A stretch of DNA of 18,724 nt from Clostridiales bacterium UBA4039. Lineage in GTDB: Bacteria; Bacillota; Clostridia; Lachnospirales; Vallitaleaceae. The stretch is taken from assembly GCA_002382805.1 (NCBI GenBank), contig DGAD01000022.1:121916-140639 (forward strand). Reading direction: 5' to 3'. The stretch's first letter is position 1. Every line of letters begins with the position of its first letter. Made by a program: the position numbers and the translations under genes. This document shows positions 9,885 through 17,554 of this stretch, one piece after another. The notes beneath the pieces were generated by a model that saw only the letters and a list, made by a program, of their open reading frames with translations, was not told the DNA's origin and made no database searches.

Positions 9885-9912
9885 AACGCATACTCCTTTT
9901 TACTTTTTTATT

Positions 9913-9941
9913 ATTATACATTTCATTTAATAATTATGCAA
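9913..9941 (-). promoter_or_regulatory. Promoter and candidate ArgR operator of the argJBD-carAB operon
   Basis: On the minus strand TTGCAT (9936-9941) and TATAAT (9913-9918) are 17 bases apart. Transcription should start close to 9906, leaving a leader of only about 22 bases, too short for a T-box or riboswitch. The stretch 9925-9942 resembles an 18-base ARG box (family pattern TGAAT-WWWW-ATTCA): TGCAT, AATT, ATTAA, two mismatches in the ten fixed core positions. The argG promoter has the same hexamers and spacing. The promoter is well supported; the ArgR assignment is inference. Confidence 0.7.
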
Positions 9942-9958
9942 GTTGATTTCGATTTTTT

Positions 9959-9987
9959 TTGTCTATTCAAATGAATTATGGTACAAT
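9959..9987 (+). promoter_or_regulatory. Promoter of cls
   Basis: TTGTCT (9959-9964) and TACAAT (9982-9987) are 17 bases apart, facing cls and diverging from the argJ promoter, with 17 bases between the two -35 elements. The spacer starts with ATTCA-AA-TGAAT (9965-9976), an inverted repeat of the half-sites found in ARG boxes but in everted order. The ribosome binding site GGTGAGG (10021-10027) follows seven bases before the ATG. Confidence 0.5.
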
Positions 9988-10034
9988 TAGAGTTCATAAA
10001 AATATATAAATCGATCATGAGGTGAGGTATTGAT

Positions 10035-11492
10035 ATGCTGGATTTTATTCAATCATTTACGTTTGACTATGCATTGTTTATCACATTAAATTTAGTTTTA
10101 TCAACAATTGTTATTTTATTGGAGCGCAAAAATTCTACAGCTGCTTTGGCTTGGCTTTTCTTCTTGAATTTGGTTCCAGGTATTGGCTTTTTTTTCTATA
10201 TCCTCTTGTCACAAAATATTTCCAAGCGAAAAATTTTTGCTTATTCTAAAGAAGAAGAACGCTTGTTTGGAAAAGTCCTTAATCAGCAAAAGCATGCTAT
10301 TAGCGAAGATCAATTTGAATACAGCAATGATGAGACGCATCAATATAAGGATATGATTCTCTTCCATAACCGCTTATCTAATGCGCTTTTGTCAACCAAT
10401 GACCATGTTGATATCTACAACAATGGTCATGATTTGTTTCATCAATTGTTTGAAGATATTTCTAATGCTAAGGAACACATCCATTTACTTTATTTTATCA
10501 TAAAAAATGATGAGCTCGGCAATAAGCTCATCAACCGTCTTATTCAAAAGGCAGCTGAAGGCGTTGAAGTCCGTCTGCTTGTTGATCATGTCGGTGGTCG
10601 TACACTTTCTCGAAAGCTAATCCGAAAAATTAATGCCAGTCAAATACAACTAGCTTTTTTCTTTCCTTCAAAATTAAAATATTTTAACTTGAAAGGAAAC
10701 TATCGCAATCATCGAAAAATCGTTGTTATCGACGGAACCATCGGATATATCGGCGGATTAAATGTTGGGAATGAATATATTGGCAAGAGCAAGCGCTTTG
10801 GCTATTGGCGAGATACCCACTTACGTCTATGTGGAAACAGTGTCTTATCCCTACAACTACGCTTTATCCTTGACTGGCGTAATGCATCTAGTGAAAAATT
10901 AGCAACAACCGCTAAATATCTGCGTCAAGTTGCTTCAAATTCAAAGACAGCGATTCAAATTGTTTCTTCTGGACCCGATAACATCAACCAACAAATTAAG
11001 CAAGGTTATCTTCAAATCATTCACAAAGCACAAAAATATATTTACATACAGACACCTTATTTTATTCCTGACGAAAGTATTCTTGAAGGATTAAAAATCG
11101 CAGCCGCTTCAGGCGTGGATGTTCGAATTATGATTCCTCAAATGCCTGACCATCCGTTTGTCTATTGGGCAACCTATTCGTATTGTGGTGACTTGATTCC
11201 CTATGGTGTTAAGTTTTATATCTATGAACGGGGATTTTTACACTCAAAAATGATTGTTTCAGATAATACTATCGCCTCTGTTGGTTCATGTAACTTTGAC
11301 ATTCGTAGCTTTAAACTAAACTTTGAAGCCAATGCTTTTATCTATGAGCGTCGCACTGCCATTGGACTTCGAAAAGAATTTGATGAAGATTTACGTTATT
11401 GCCGCCCATTAACCCAAACAGTTTATGACAAACGCTCTTTTTGGATCAAATGCAAAGAAGCAATCTCCCGCTTGTTTTCACCTGTTCTATAA
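10035..11492 (+). CDS. cls: Cardiolipin synthase (phospholipase D family)
   Basis: The enzyme condenses two phosphatidylglycerol molecules to cardiolipin and glycerol at the membrane. The 485-aa protein starts with two hydrophobic segments (about 13-29 and 37-58) separated by the short basic/polar turn ERKNSTA, as in bacterial Cls, then a linker and two phospholipase D domains. The first HKD motif is NHRKIVVID (H226, K228, D233) followed by GGLNVGNEY; the second is HSKMIVSD (H403, K405, D410) followed by GSCNFDIRS. Length matches the ClsA type (about 480-510 aa). The gene sits between the two divergent arg transcription units and has its own promoter; no terminator is visible between it and the argG promoter, so read-through into argGH is possible. 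I see no functional reason for cls among arginine genes. Firmicutes often carry several cls paralogues, so the number in the symbol cannot be assigned. Confidence 0.93.
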   Translation: MLDFIQSFTFDYALFITLNLVLSTIVILLERKNSTAALAWLFFLNLVPGIGFFFYILLSQNISKRKIFAYSKEEERLFGKVLNQQKHAISEDQFEYSNDETHQYKDMILFHNRLSNALLSTNDHVDIYNNGHDLFHQLFEDISNAKEHIHLLYFIIKNDELGNKLINRLIQKAAEGVEVRLLVDHVGGRTLSRKLIRKINASQIQLAFFFPSKLKYFNLKGNYRNHRKIVVIDGTIGYIGGLNVGNEYIGKSKRFGYWRDTHLRLCGNSVLSLQLRFILDWRNASSEKLATTAKYLRQVASNSKTAIQIVSSGPDNINQQIKQGYLQIIHKAQKYIYIQTPYFIPDESILEGLKIAAASGVDVRIMIPQMPDHPFVYWATYSYCGDLIPYGVKFYIYERGFLHSKMIVSDNTIASVGSCNFDIRSFKLNFEANAFIYERRTAIGLRKEFDEDLRYCRPLTQTVYDKRSFWIKCKEAISRLFSPVL

Positions 11493-11514
11493 GAAAAATA
11501 AAACAGAAAAGCCC

Positions 11515-11543
11515 TTGCATATTTATAAATAATAATGTATAAT
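11515..11543 (+). promoter_or_regulatory. Promoter and candidate ArgR operator of argGH
   Basis: TTGCAT (11515-11520) and TATAAT (11538-11543) are 17 bases apart, the same as at argJ; 23 of 29 positions agree between the two. The start of transcription should fall near 11550, giving a leader of about 26 bases. ARG-box-like 18-mers can be drawn at 11514-11531 and 11524-11541, each with three mismatches in the ten fixed core positions, so the operator is plausible but not strong. A full ribosome binding site AAGGAGG lies at 11562-11568. Confidence 0.7.
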
Positions 11544-11575
11544 CAATCAAAACAAAGAAATAAGGAGGCATTTTT

Positions 11576-12787
11576 ATGAATAAGAAAGTTATTTTGGCAT
11601 ATTCTGGTGGATTGGATACAACGGTTATCATTCCTTGGTTAAAAGAAAATTATGATTATGAGGTTATTGCCGTATGTATTGATGTTGGACAAGGCAAAGA
11701 ACTTGACGGTTTAGAAGAACGCGCTTTAAAAACAGGTGCGTCAAAATTATATATTGAAAATATTACAGATGAGTTCATTGATGATATTGTGATTCCCACA
11801 GTGCAAGCCAATGCAGTTTATGAAGGAAAATATCTGCTCGGTACCTCTATGGCAAGACCTGTCATCACAAAGCGTCTCGTTGAAATCGCATTGCAAGAAG
11901 GCGCTGAAGCCATTTGTCATGGGGCTACAGGAAAAGGTAACGATCAAGTACGTTTTGAACTTACCATTAAAGCACTTGCTCCTCAACTAAAGATTATTGC
12001 TCCATGGAGAATTTGGGATATTAAGTCTCGTGAAGATGCCCTCGCCTACTTGGAAGAGCGAAACATAGAAGCTCCTATGAAGAAAAAAGACAGCTATAGT
12101 CGTGACCGTAACTTATGGCACCTCAGTCATGAAGGTCTTGATTTGGAGGATCCTGCAAATGAGCCTAATTATGAAGAGTTATTGCAAATGGGTGTCACTC
12201 CAGAACAAGCTCCAGATGAAGCAACCTACGTAACTATTGATTTTGAACAAGGTGTTCCCAAAAAATTAAATGGCGAGGCCATGAAAGCTTCTACAATGAT
12301 CGAAAAGCTTAATGAAATTGGTGGAGCAAATGGCGTCGGACTTATTGACATTGTTGAAAACCGTGTGGTTGGAATGAAGTCACGTGGTGTATATGAAACA
12401 CCTGGTGGAACCATTCTTTACTTTGCACACAATGAATTGGAATATCTGTGTTTAGACAAGCAAACAATTGCGTACAAAAATCAAGTGGCTATCAAGTTTG
12501 CTGAATTGGTATACTCCGGCGAATGGTACACTCCACTACGTGAGGCATTAACAGCTTTTGTGACTGATAGCCAAAAGACAGTTACTGGTCAAGTTAAGTT
12601 AAAACTCTACAAAGGAAATATTATTCCTGCAGGTGCAACAAGCCCATACTCACTTTATAATGAAGATATCGCAAGCTTTACCACTGGAGATCTATATGAT
12701 CATCATGATGCAGAAGGTTTCATCAATCTCTTTGGTCTACCTTTAAAAGTACGTGCGATGATGAAGCAATTAAACGATAAAGAATAG
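11576..12787 (+). CDS. argG: Argininosuccinate synthase
   Basis: ArgG joins citrulline and aspartate with ATP to give argininosuccinate. The 403-aa protein is of the usual bacterial short type. The N-terminal PP-loop for ATP is AYSGGLDTT (8-16); [14 protein letters not shown] (115-128) and [14 protein letters not shown] (174-187) are conserved substrate- and ATP-site segments, and the C-terminal part forms the multimerisation domain ending in [10 protein letters not shown]. The start is clear: ATG seven bases after AAGGAGG. argH follows after a 13-base gap, so the two form a bicistronic unit. It is separated from argJBD-carAB by cls and transcribed divergently from them. All key residues appear intact. 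Confidence 0.97.
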   Translation: MNKKVILAYSGGLDTTVIIPWLKENYDYEVIAVCIDVGQGKELDGLEERALKTGASKLYIENITDEFIDDIVIPTVQANAVYEGKYLLGTSMARPVITKRLVEIALQEGAEAICHGATGKGNDQVRFELTIKALAPQLKIIAPWRIWDIKSREDALAYLEERNIEAPMKKKDSYSRDRNLWHLSHEGLDLEDPANEPNYEELLQMGVTPEQAPDEATYVTIDFEQGVPKKLNGEAMKASTMIEKLNEIGGANGVGLIDIVENRVVGMKSRGVYETPGGTILYFAHNELEYLCLDKQTIAYKNQVAIKFAELVYSGEWYTPLREALTAFVTDSQKTVTGQVKLKLYKGNIIPAGATSPYSLYNEDIASFTTGDLYDHHDAEGFINLFGLPLKVRAMMKQLNDKE

Positions 12788-12800
12788 TTGAGGTGACACT

Positions 12801-14186
12801 ATGAAATTATGGGGAGGACGTTTCTCCAAAAGTACAGATATGGTCGTTGATGATTTTAATTCTTCCATACGTTTTGACCAAAGATTATTCAGAGAAGATA
12901 TTCAAGGCAGTATTGCCCATGTAACTATGCTTGCTGCAGTACAAATTCTTACTGAAAGCGAACGCGACACCATTATTCACGGACTCAAAGACTTAGAAAA
13001 ATCTATTGAAAACAATGAAGTCGAATTTGATATAAGTGCTGAAGATATTCATATGAATATTGAAACCTTACTTATTCAACAAATTGGTGATGTGGCAAAA
13101 AAAATGCATACCGGTCGCAGCCGTAACGATCAAGTAGCTACTGATATGCGCCTTTATATAAAAAAAGAAGTACAAGCCATCGACCAAGATGTCTATAGAC
13201 TCCTTGAGACACTTTTAAAATTATCTCAAGAGCATATTAAAACTATCATGCCTGGATATACCCATTTACAAAAAGCTCAGCCTACCACGTTGAGTCATCA
13301 CCTTATGGCATATTTTGAAATGTTCAAACGCGATCGTGACCGATTGGCAACAAGTTATCATCGAATGAATCAGTCCCCTCTTGGTGCTGGTGCTTTCGCT
13401 ACAACAACTTACCCTCTTGATCGAAATATGACGGCAGAACTTCTTGATTTTGATGCTATTTGTTTAAACAGCATGGATGCCGTAAGTGACAGAGATTTTT
13501 TGCTTGATGTATTATACGCATTATCCATGATTATGATGCACCTGTCCCGATTTTCTGAAGAAATTATCTTGTGGTGTTCACATGAATTTCGTTTTATTGA
13601 TTTAGACGATGCATATAGCACTGGAAGTTCTATAATGCCACAAAAGAAAAACCCTGATATTCCAGAATTAATTCGTGGAAAAACCGGTCGTGTTTATGGA
13701 GATTTGATGTCTCTTTTAACGACGATGAAAGGATTACCTCTTGCCTATAACAAAGACACACAAGAAGACAAAGAAGTTACCTTTGATGCCATTGATACAC
13801 TAAAAATGTGTCTCCCTATTTTCACGAAGCTTCTTGATACAATGACTGTCCGTAAAGAAGTGATGCGCTCTGGTGCCGAAGGTGGATTTACAAACGCAAC
13901 AGATGCTGCTGATTATCTTGTTAAAAAAGGACTGGCCTTTAGAGATGCCCATGAAGTTATTGGAAAACTCGTACTCTATTGTGTCAACAATAACACCAAC
14001 CTTAGCAAACTGTCTTTGCCAGAGTATCAAAATCTCTCACCACTCTTTGAAGAAGATATTTTTGATGCCATATCACTGGATACATGCGTCAACAAACGTC
14101 AGGTCATTGGTGGTCCTGCAAAAGAACAGATGGAAAAAGTCAATACATACGCCGCAACATACTTATGTGACTATCCAAGTATTTAA
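12801..14186 (+). CDS. argH: Argininosuccinate lyase
   Basis: ArgH splits argininosuccinate into arginine and fumarate, the last step of the pathway. The 461-aa protein belongs to the fumarase/aspartase superfamily. It begins with the typical MKLWGGRF; the three conserved regions that build the tetrameric active site are visible as TGRSRNDQVATD (104-115), GYTHLQKAQPTTLSHH (152-167, with T154-H155) and the superfamily signature GSSIMPQKKNPD (275-286), which carries the catalytic serine. Lysine and asparagine in KKN bind the substrate in known structures. The ribosome binding site GAGGTGA precedes the ATG. It is the last gene of argGH and ends about 45 bases before a hairpin terminator shared with the converging glgB. 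Confidence 0.97.
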   Translation: MKLWGGRFSKSTDMVVDDFNSSIRFDQRLFREDIQGSIAHVTMLAAVQILTESERDTIIHGLKDLEKSIENNEVEFDISAEDIHMNIETLLIQQIGDVAKKMHTGRSRNDQVATDMRLYIKKEVQAIDQDVYRLLETLLKLSQEHIKTIMPGYTHLQKAQPTTLSHHLMAYFEMFKRDRDRLATSYHRMNQSPLGAGAFATTTYPLDRNMTAELLDFDAICLNSMDAVSDRDFLLDVLYALSMIMMHLSRFSEEIILWCSHEFRFIDLDDAYSTGSSIMPQKKNPDIPELIRGKTGRVYGDLMSLLTTMKGLPLAYNKDTQEDKEVTFDAIDTLKMCLPIFTKLLDTMTVRKEVMRSGAEGGFTNATDAADYLVKKGLAFRDAHEVIGKLVLYCVNNNTNLSKLSLPEYQNLSPLFEEDIFDAISLDTCVNKRQVIGGPAKEQMEKVNTYAATYLCDYPSI

Positions 14187-14231
14187 TTTAATCACACATT
14201 GTTTATCTTCATATAACTCAAATAAAAACAA

Positions 14232-14270
14232 AGCGACTATAGACTGAATATCTATAGCCGCTCTTTTTTT
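14232..14270. terminator. Bidirectional terminator between argH and glgB
   Basis: A 12-position stem (14232-14243 with 14251-14262) encloses the seven-base loop CTGAATA and is followed on the plus strand by a run of seven T at 14264-14270 that runs into the glgB stop codon. On the minus strand the stem is followed by TTGTTTTTATT. One position is an A-C mismatch in the plus RNA but a G-U pair in the minus RNA, so it can stop both converging units. Confidence 0.8.
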
Positions 14271-16452
14271 ATATACGTTTTAAGTAAATCGTTGCTAGTG
14301 GTGGCACTTTAATATCTAAAGCATAGGGTTTGTCATCCCATGACAGACTATGGGTTTGTATGGGATTTTCATTTACAATTCCACTACCTCCATATTTAAA
14401 ATCGTCTGAATTTAAAATCTCTTGATACCTACCTTCACGTGGTACGCCAATACGGTGCATAAGTTTTGGAACCGGTGTAAAGTTACTTACTACAACAATA
14501 TGTTCATCATCTTGATCGTCTTTTCGAACAAAGGACACAATACTTTCTACCGCATCTGTACAATTAATCCATTCAAATCCTTGTCCAGTAAAGTCTTCGC
14601 TCCACAACGCTTTTTCTTCTCGATACAGTTTGTTTAAATCTGCAACATAGGATTGTATTTCTCGATGTTTATCATATTCTAACAGATTCCAATCCAAGCT
14701 CTTTGCTTCGCTCCATTCATCAAACTGCGCAAACTCAGATCCCATAAATAAAAGCTTTTTCCCCGGGTGCCCATACATAAATCCATATGAACAGCGTAAA
14801 GTAGCAAATTTTTGCCAATAATCCCCTGGCATTTTGTTAATCATCGAGCCTTTGCCATGTACAACCTCATCATGAGAAAGCACCAAAATAAAGTTTTCCG
14901 TAAAGGCATAGACAAGACTAAAGGTTAAATCATTATGATGGTATTGCTTATGAATCGGGTCTTTTGAAGCATAACGCAAAAAGTCATTCATCCATCCCAT
15001 GTTCCATTTTAGCCCAAAACCTAGCCCCCCCATATTCGTTGGTCTAGATACTCCCGGCCAAGCTGTTGATTCTTCAGCAATCATGACAATTCCCGGATTA
15101 CGGCCATAAATCACCGAATTCATGTGTTTAAAAAACTCAACTGCCTCAATGTTTTCTCTTCCTCCATGAGGGTTTGGAATCCATTCTCCTGACTCTTTTC
15201 CATAATCTAAGTAAAGCATCGATGCTACTGCATCGACTCTTAAGCCATCAATGTGATACTTTTCAATCCAATACAAAGCATTACCTATAAGAAAGTTTTT
15301 TACTTCATTACGCCCATAGTTAAAAATCATCGTTCCCCAATGTGGATGTTCACCTTTTCTTGCATCTTCATGTTCATATAACGCAGAGCCATCAAAACGC
15401 ATTAAGCCATGGGCATCTTTAGGAAAATGTGCCGGAACCCAGTCTAATATAACCCCAATATCATGTTGATGCAAGTAGTCTATGAAATACATAAAATCAT
15501 CTGGATTGCCAAAGCGTGAGGTCGGTGCAAAATATCCTGTAACCTGATACCCCCACGAACCATCAAATGGATGTTCTAAGATAGGCATTAACTCAATATG
15601 GGTATAATGCATCTGTTGTAAATACTCTACAAGCTCATGTGCTAGTTCACGATAATTTAAAAATCCATGCTCACTTTTATTGCGCTTCCAAGACCCTAAA
15701 TGCAACTCATATATTGACATTGGTTGTTTTAAACTATCCGTCGTTGATTTATTTTCTTGCCAGCGTTGGTCTTTCCATGTGTATTGGGAGCTATCCCACA
15801 CGACTGAAGCCGTTCTTGGTCGCAACTCAGCATAGGACGCATATGGGTCAGATTTTTCAATAATAACACCCTCACGTGTTTTGATCTCAAATTTATATAC
15901 TTCTTCAACGCCAAGCCCCGGAATAAACACTTCATATATCCCTGAATTTCCTAGCAAGCGCATTGGGTATATGCGTCCATCCCATCCGCAAAAATGCCCC
16001 ACAACGCTTACTCTAGAAGCATTTGGCGCCCATACAGCAAAGGCAACACCTTCCACGCCATCAATGGTTAATGGATGCGCACCGAGTTTATTATATATCT
16101 CATAGTGGGTTCCTTGTCCAAATAAATACATATCAAGTTCTGAAATTGTTGGTTCAAAACAATACGGATCATAGTTTTCCCAACTTTCTCCTTCATAGTT
16201 TGTATATCTATATTTGTAGGAAATTGTTTTTTTTAATTCAAGTGTAAACACACCTGATTCATTAATTGAAGACATTAAGTATACTTCATCATTATCTATG
16301 TCAATGACTTCAATTTTTTTTGCATAAGGCTGATATGCATTAATATATACACTTCCATCTTTTAGCTGATGAACTCCTAGAAAATGATGTGGATTTTGAT
16401 GACGTGATTCCGTTATGCTTTGCACTTCGTCTATATTTATGTACGATTTCAT
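14269..16452 (-). CDS. glgB: 1,4-alpha-glucan (glycogen) branching enzyme
   Basis: GlgB cuts alpha-1,4 glucan chains and rejoins them through alpha-1,6 links in glycogen. From the chosen ATG it is 727 aa, close to the four-domain E. coli type: an N-terminal N1 module (about 15-105), a CBM48 module (about 125-220, with [19 protein letters not shown]), the GH13 barrel (about 240-600) and a C-terminal beta domain. Catalytic residues are D407 (nucleophile, GLRVDAV), E460 (acid/base, MIAEES) and D528 (VLSHDEV); DWVPAHFP (337-344) and MGSEFAQ (570-576) are further family motifs. A TTG eight codons upstream would extend the frame, but AAGGAGG at 16459-16465 lies six bases before the ATG at 16452 and decides the start. 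It has its own promoter and terminator, with no glgC, glgA, glgD or glgP in view. Confidence 0.96.
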   Translation of the reverse strand: MKSYINIDEVQSITESRHQNPHHFLGVHQLKDGSVYINAYQPYAKKIEVIDIDNDEVYLMSSINESGVFTLELKKTISYKYRYTNYEGESWENYDPYCFEPTISELDMYLFGQGTHYEIYNKLGAHPLTIDGVEGVAFAVWAPNASRVSVVGHFCGWDGRIYPMRLLGNSGIYEVFIPGLGVEEVYKFEIKTREGVIIEKSDPYASYAELRPRTASVVWDSSQYTWKDQRWQENKSTTDSLKQPMSIYELHLGSWKRNKSEHGFLNYRELAHELVEYLQQMHYTHIELMPILEHPFDGSWGYQVTGYFAPTSRFGNPDDFMYFIDYLHQHDIGVILDWVPAHFPKDAHGLMRFDGSALYEHEDARKGEHPHWGTMIFNYGRNEVKNFLIGNALYWIEKYHIDGLRVDAVASMLYLDYGKESGEWIPNPHGGRENIEAVEFFKHMNSVIYGRNPGIVMIAEESTAWPGVSRPTNMGGLGFGLKWNMGWMNDFLRYASKDPIHKQYHHNDLTFSLVYAFTENFILVLSHDEVVHGKGSMINKMPGDYWQKFATLRCSYGFMYGHPGKKLLFMGSEFAQFDEWSEAKSLDWNLLEYDKHREIQSYVADLNKLYREEKALWSEDFTGQGFEWINCTDAVESIVSFVRKDDQDDEHIVVVSNFTPVPKLMHRIGVPREGRYQEILNSDDFKYGGSGIVNENPIQTHSLSWDDKPYALDIKVPPLATIYLKRI

Positions 16453-16458
16453 AAGGCC

Positions 16459-16465
16459 CCTCCTT
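16459..16465 (-). promoter_or_regulatory. Ribosome binding site deciding the glgB start
   Basis: AAGGAGG stands six bases before the ATG at 16452. The alternative TTG start at 16476 lies upstream of this site, so the eight extra residues it would add are unlikely to be translated. Confidence 0.8.
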
Positions 16466-16497
16466 AGTCCAAACAAGTGAAATTATTATCTATATTT

Positions 16498-16526
16498 ATT
16501 TTATCTCTAATCCCATAAAATAGCAA
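16498..16526 (-). promoter_or_regulatory. Promoter of glgB
   Basis: On the minus strand TTGCTA (16521-16526) and TAAAAT (16498-16503) are 17 bases apart, just downstream of the hflC terminator. This makes glgB an independent transcription unit. Confidence 0.55.
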
Positions 16527-16532
16527 TGACGA

Positions 16533-16572
16533 ACTAAAAAAGATGCTTTTAAAAATAAAAGCATCTTTTTTT
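16533..16572 (-). terminator. Rho-independent terminator after hflC
   Basis: A perfect 10-base-pair stem AGATGCTTTT / AAAAGCATCT (16541-16550 and 16557-16566) has a six-base loop. On the minus strand it is followed by a T-run; the plus strand also has T's after it, so the hairpin is formally bidirectional. It lies about 25 bases after the hflC stop codon and separates hflKC from the glgB promoter. Confidence 0.88.
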
Positions 16573-16592
16573 GATCAATATCATTTGATTTT

Positions 16593-17540
16593 TTAATTAG
16601 GTTGAATACCTTCTGGATATCCATTGATATAATCAAAAATAGCATTGTCATTATCAAGGAAAATAGTACTCCCCTTAATATTTTCATAAATCTCCATACG
16701 TTTAATAAATTGGAAAAACTCTAAGTCTTTTTGTAAGGATTCCTGATAAATACGGATAGATTCTGCGTCTGCATCAGCTTTAATAACAGCCGCCTCTTCA
16801 ACTGCCTTACTAATTATCTCTGCACGCTGACGATCGGTCATTGATTGAGCCTTTATATATTCACTATCGCCTTCTGCAATAAGTTTCTCAGACTCTTTTT
16901 CAATCTCTTTTGCCATTTTTTCCTCAATATTGGCTATATTTGATTGAGGAAAGTTTTTTCGATTAATCCCGATATCCGTCACAAATAATCCATATTCAGA
17001 AACCAGTTGTTCATTTAATGTTTCTTTTTTAGAATCAAGAAGCTCCTCTAGTGTGTTCTGATAAAAGAATTCATCAAACTTTAGTGTATTGGCTGAGTTA
17101 ATAACCGTCTTATAGACATATTCATCCATACGTTTATTTGCTTCAAACTTGTTCCCCACCGCCAAGCTATATACCACTGGATCAAATACACGGTATTGTG
17201 CATACATTTCTATTTCTATACGTCGTTCATCATTTGTATTAATCAGCTTCGTGTTTGACGTATAAGTCAAGTATTTTGCTGAATAATGATTAACTGTATC
17301 AATAAATGGTCGTTTAAAATGTAGACCTTTTTCGGAAATAACTTGAATATTGTTATAATTGTTACGCTCCAAGTTCTCACGCACTTTGGCTTCATCATCT
17401 GGAGCAATAATGACATTATTAATTTTTCCAAATGTTCTTATCACTGCTACTTGATCTTCTTTAACTATATATAGTGAATTTGCAAATACAAATAATCCTA
17501 CAACAACGAGTATCGCAATAATAATTCCTGATTTTTTCAT
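16593..17540 (-). CDS. hflC: SPFH-domain membrane protein HflC, atypical
   Basis: HflC is the partner of HflK in a membrane assembly that, in studied bacteria, surrounds and modulates the FtsH protease. The 315-aa protein has one N-terminal membrane segment (about 5-22, IIIAILVVVGLFVFANSL), then the band-7/SPFH domain beginning YIVKEDQVAVIRTFGK, and a long charged helical part (about 205-260, KMAKEIEKESEKLIAEGD, QRAEIISKAVEEAAVIKADADAESIRIY) characteristic of the family. A ~27-residue charged, asparagine-rich segment (about 45-71) sits between TFGKINNVI and GLHFKRPF, where classical HflC has only a short turn. Two adjacent ATGs are possible; AAGGAGG (17547-17553) is six bases from the ATG at 17540 but only three from the one at 17543, so I prefer 17540. 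It lies 11-14 bases after hflK. No ftsH is in the window. Confidence 0.88.
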   Translation of the reverse strand: MKKSGIIIAILVVVGLFVFANSLYIVKEDQVAVIRTFGKINNVIIAPDDEAKVRENLERNNYNNIQVISEKGLHFKRPFIDTVNHYSAKYLTYTSNTKLINTNDERRIEIEMYAQYRVFDPVVYSLAVGNKFEANKRMDEYVYKTVINSANTLKFDEFFYQNTLEELLDSKKETLNEQLVSEYGLFVTDIGINRKNFPQSNIANIEEKMAKEIEKESEKLIAEGDSEYIKAQSMTDRQRAEIISKAVEEAAVIKADADAESIRIYQESLQKDLEFFQFIKRMEIYENIKGSTIFLDNDNAIFDYINGYPEGIQPN

Positions 17541-17546
17541 CATTTT

Positions 17547-17553
17547 CCTCCTT
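17547..17553 (-). promoter_or_regulatory. Ribosome binding site of hflC
   Basis: AAGGAGG lies in the short gap after the hflK stop codon. Its distance, six bases to the second ATG (17540) against three to the first (17543), favours the second as start. Confidence 0.55.
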
Positions 17554-17554
17554 C

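Noticed and set aside
9885..9912. T-box, riboswitch or leader peptide before argJ
   Set aside because: The promoter leaves only about 22 bases of leader, too little for any such element; the same holds for argG.
13873..14247. 124-codon frame overlapping the end of argH
   Set aside because: It is a shifted frame of argH running into the terminator, without a start signal.
16541..16566. The perfect inverted repeat near 16550 as a mobile element end or small RNA
   Set aside because: It is a short GC-poor hairpin with flanking T-runs placed just after hflC, which is fully explained as a terminator.
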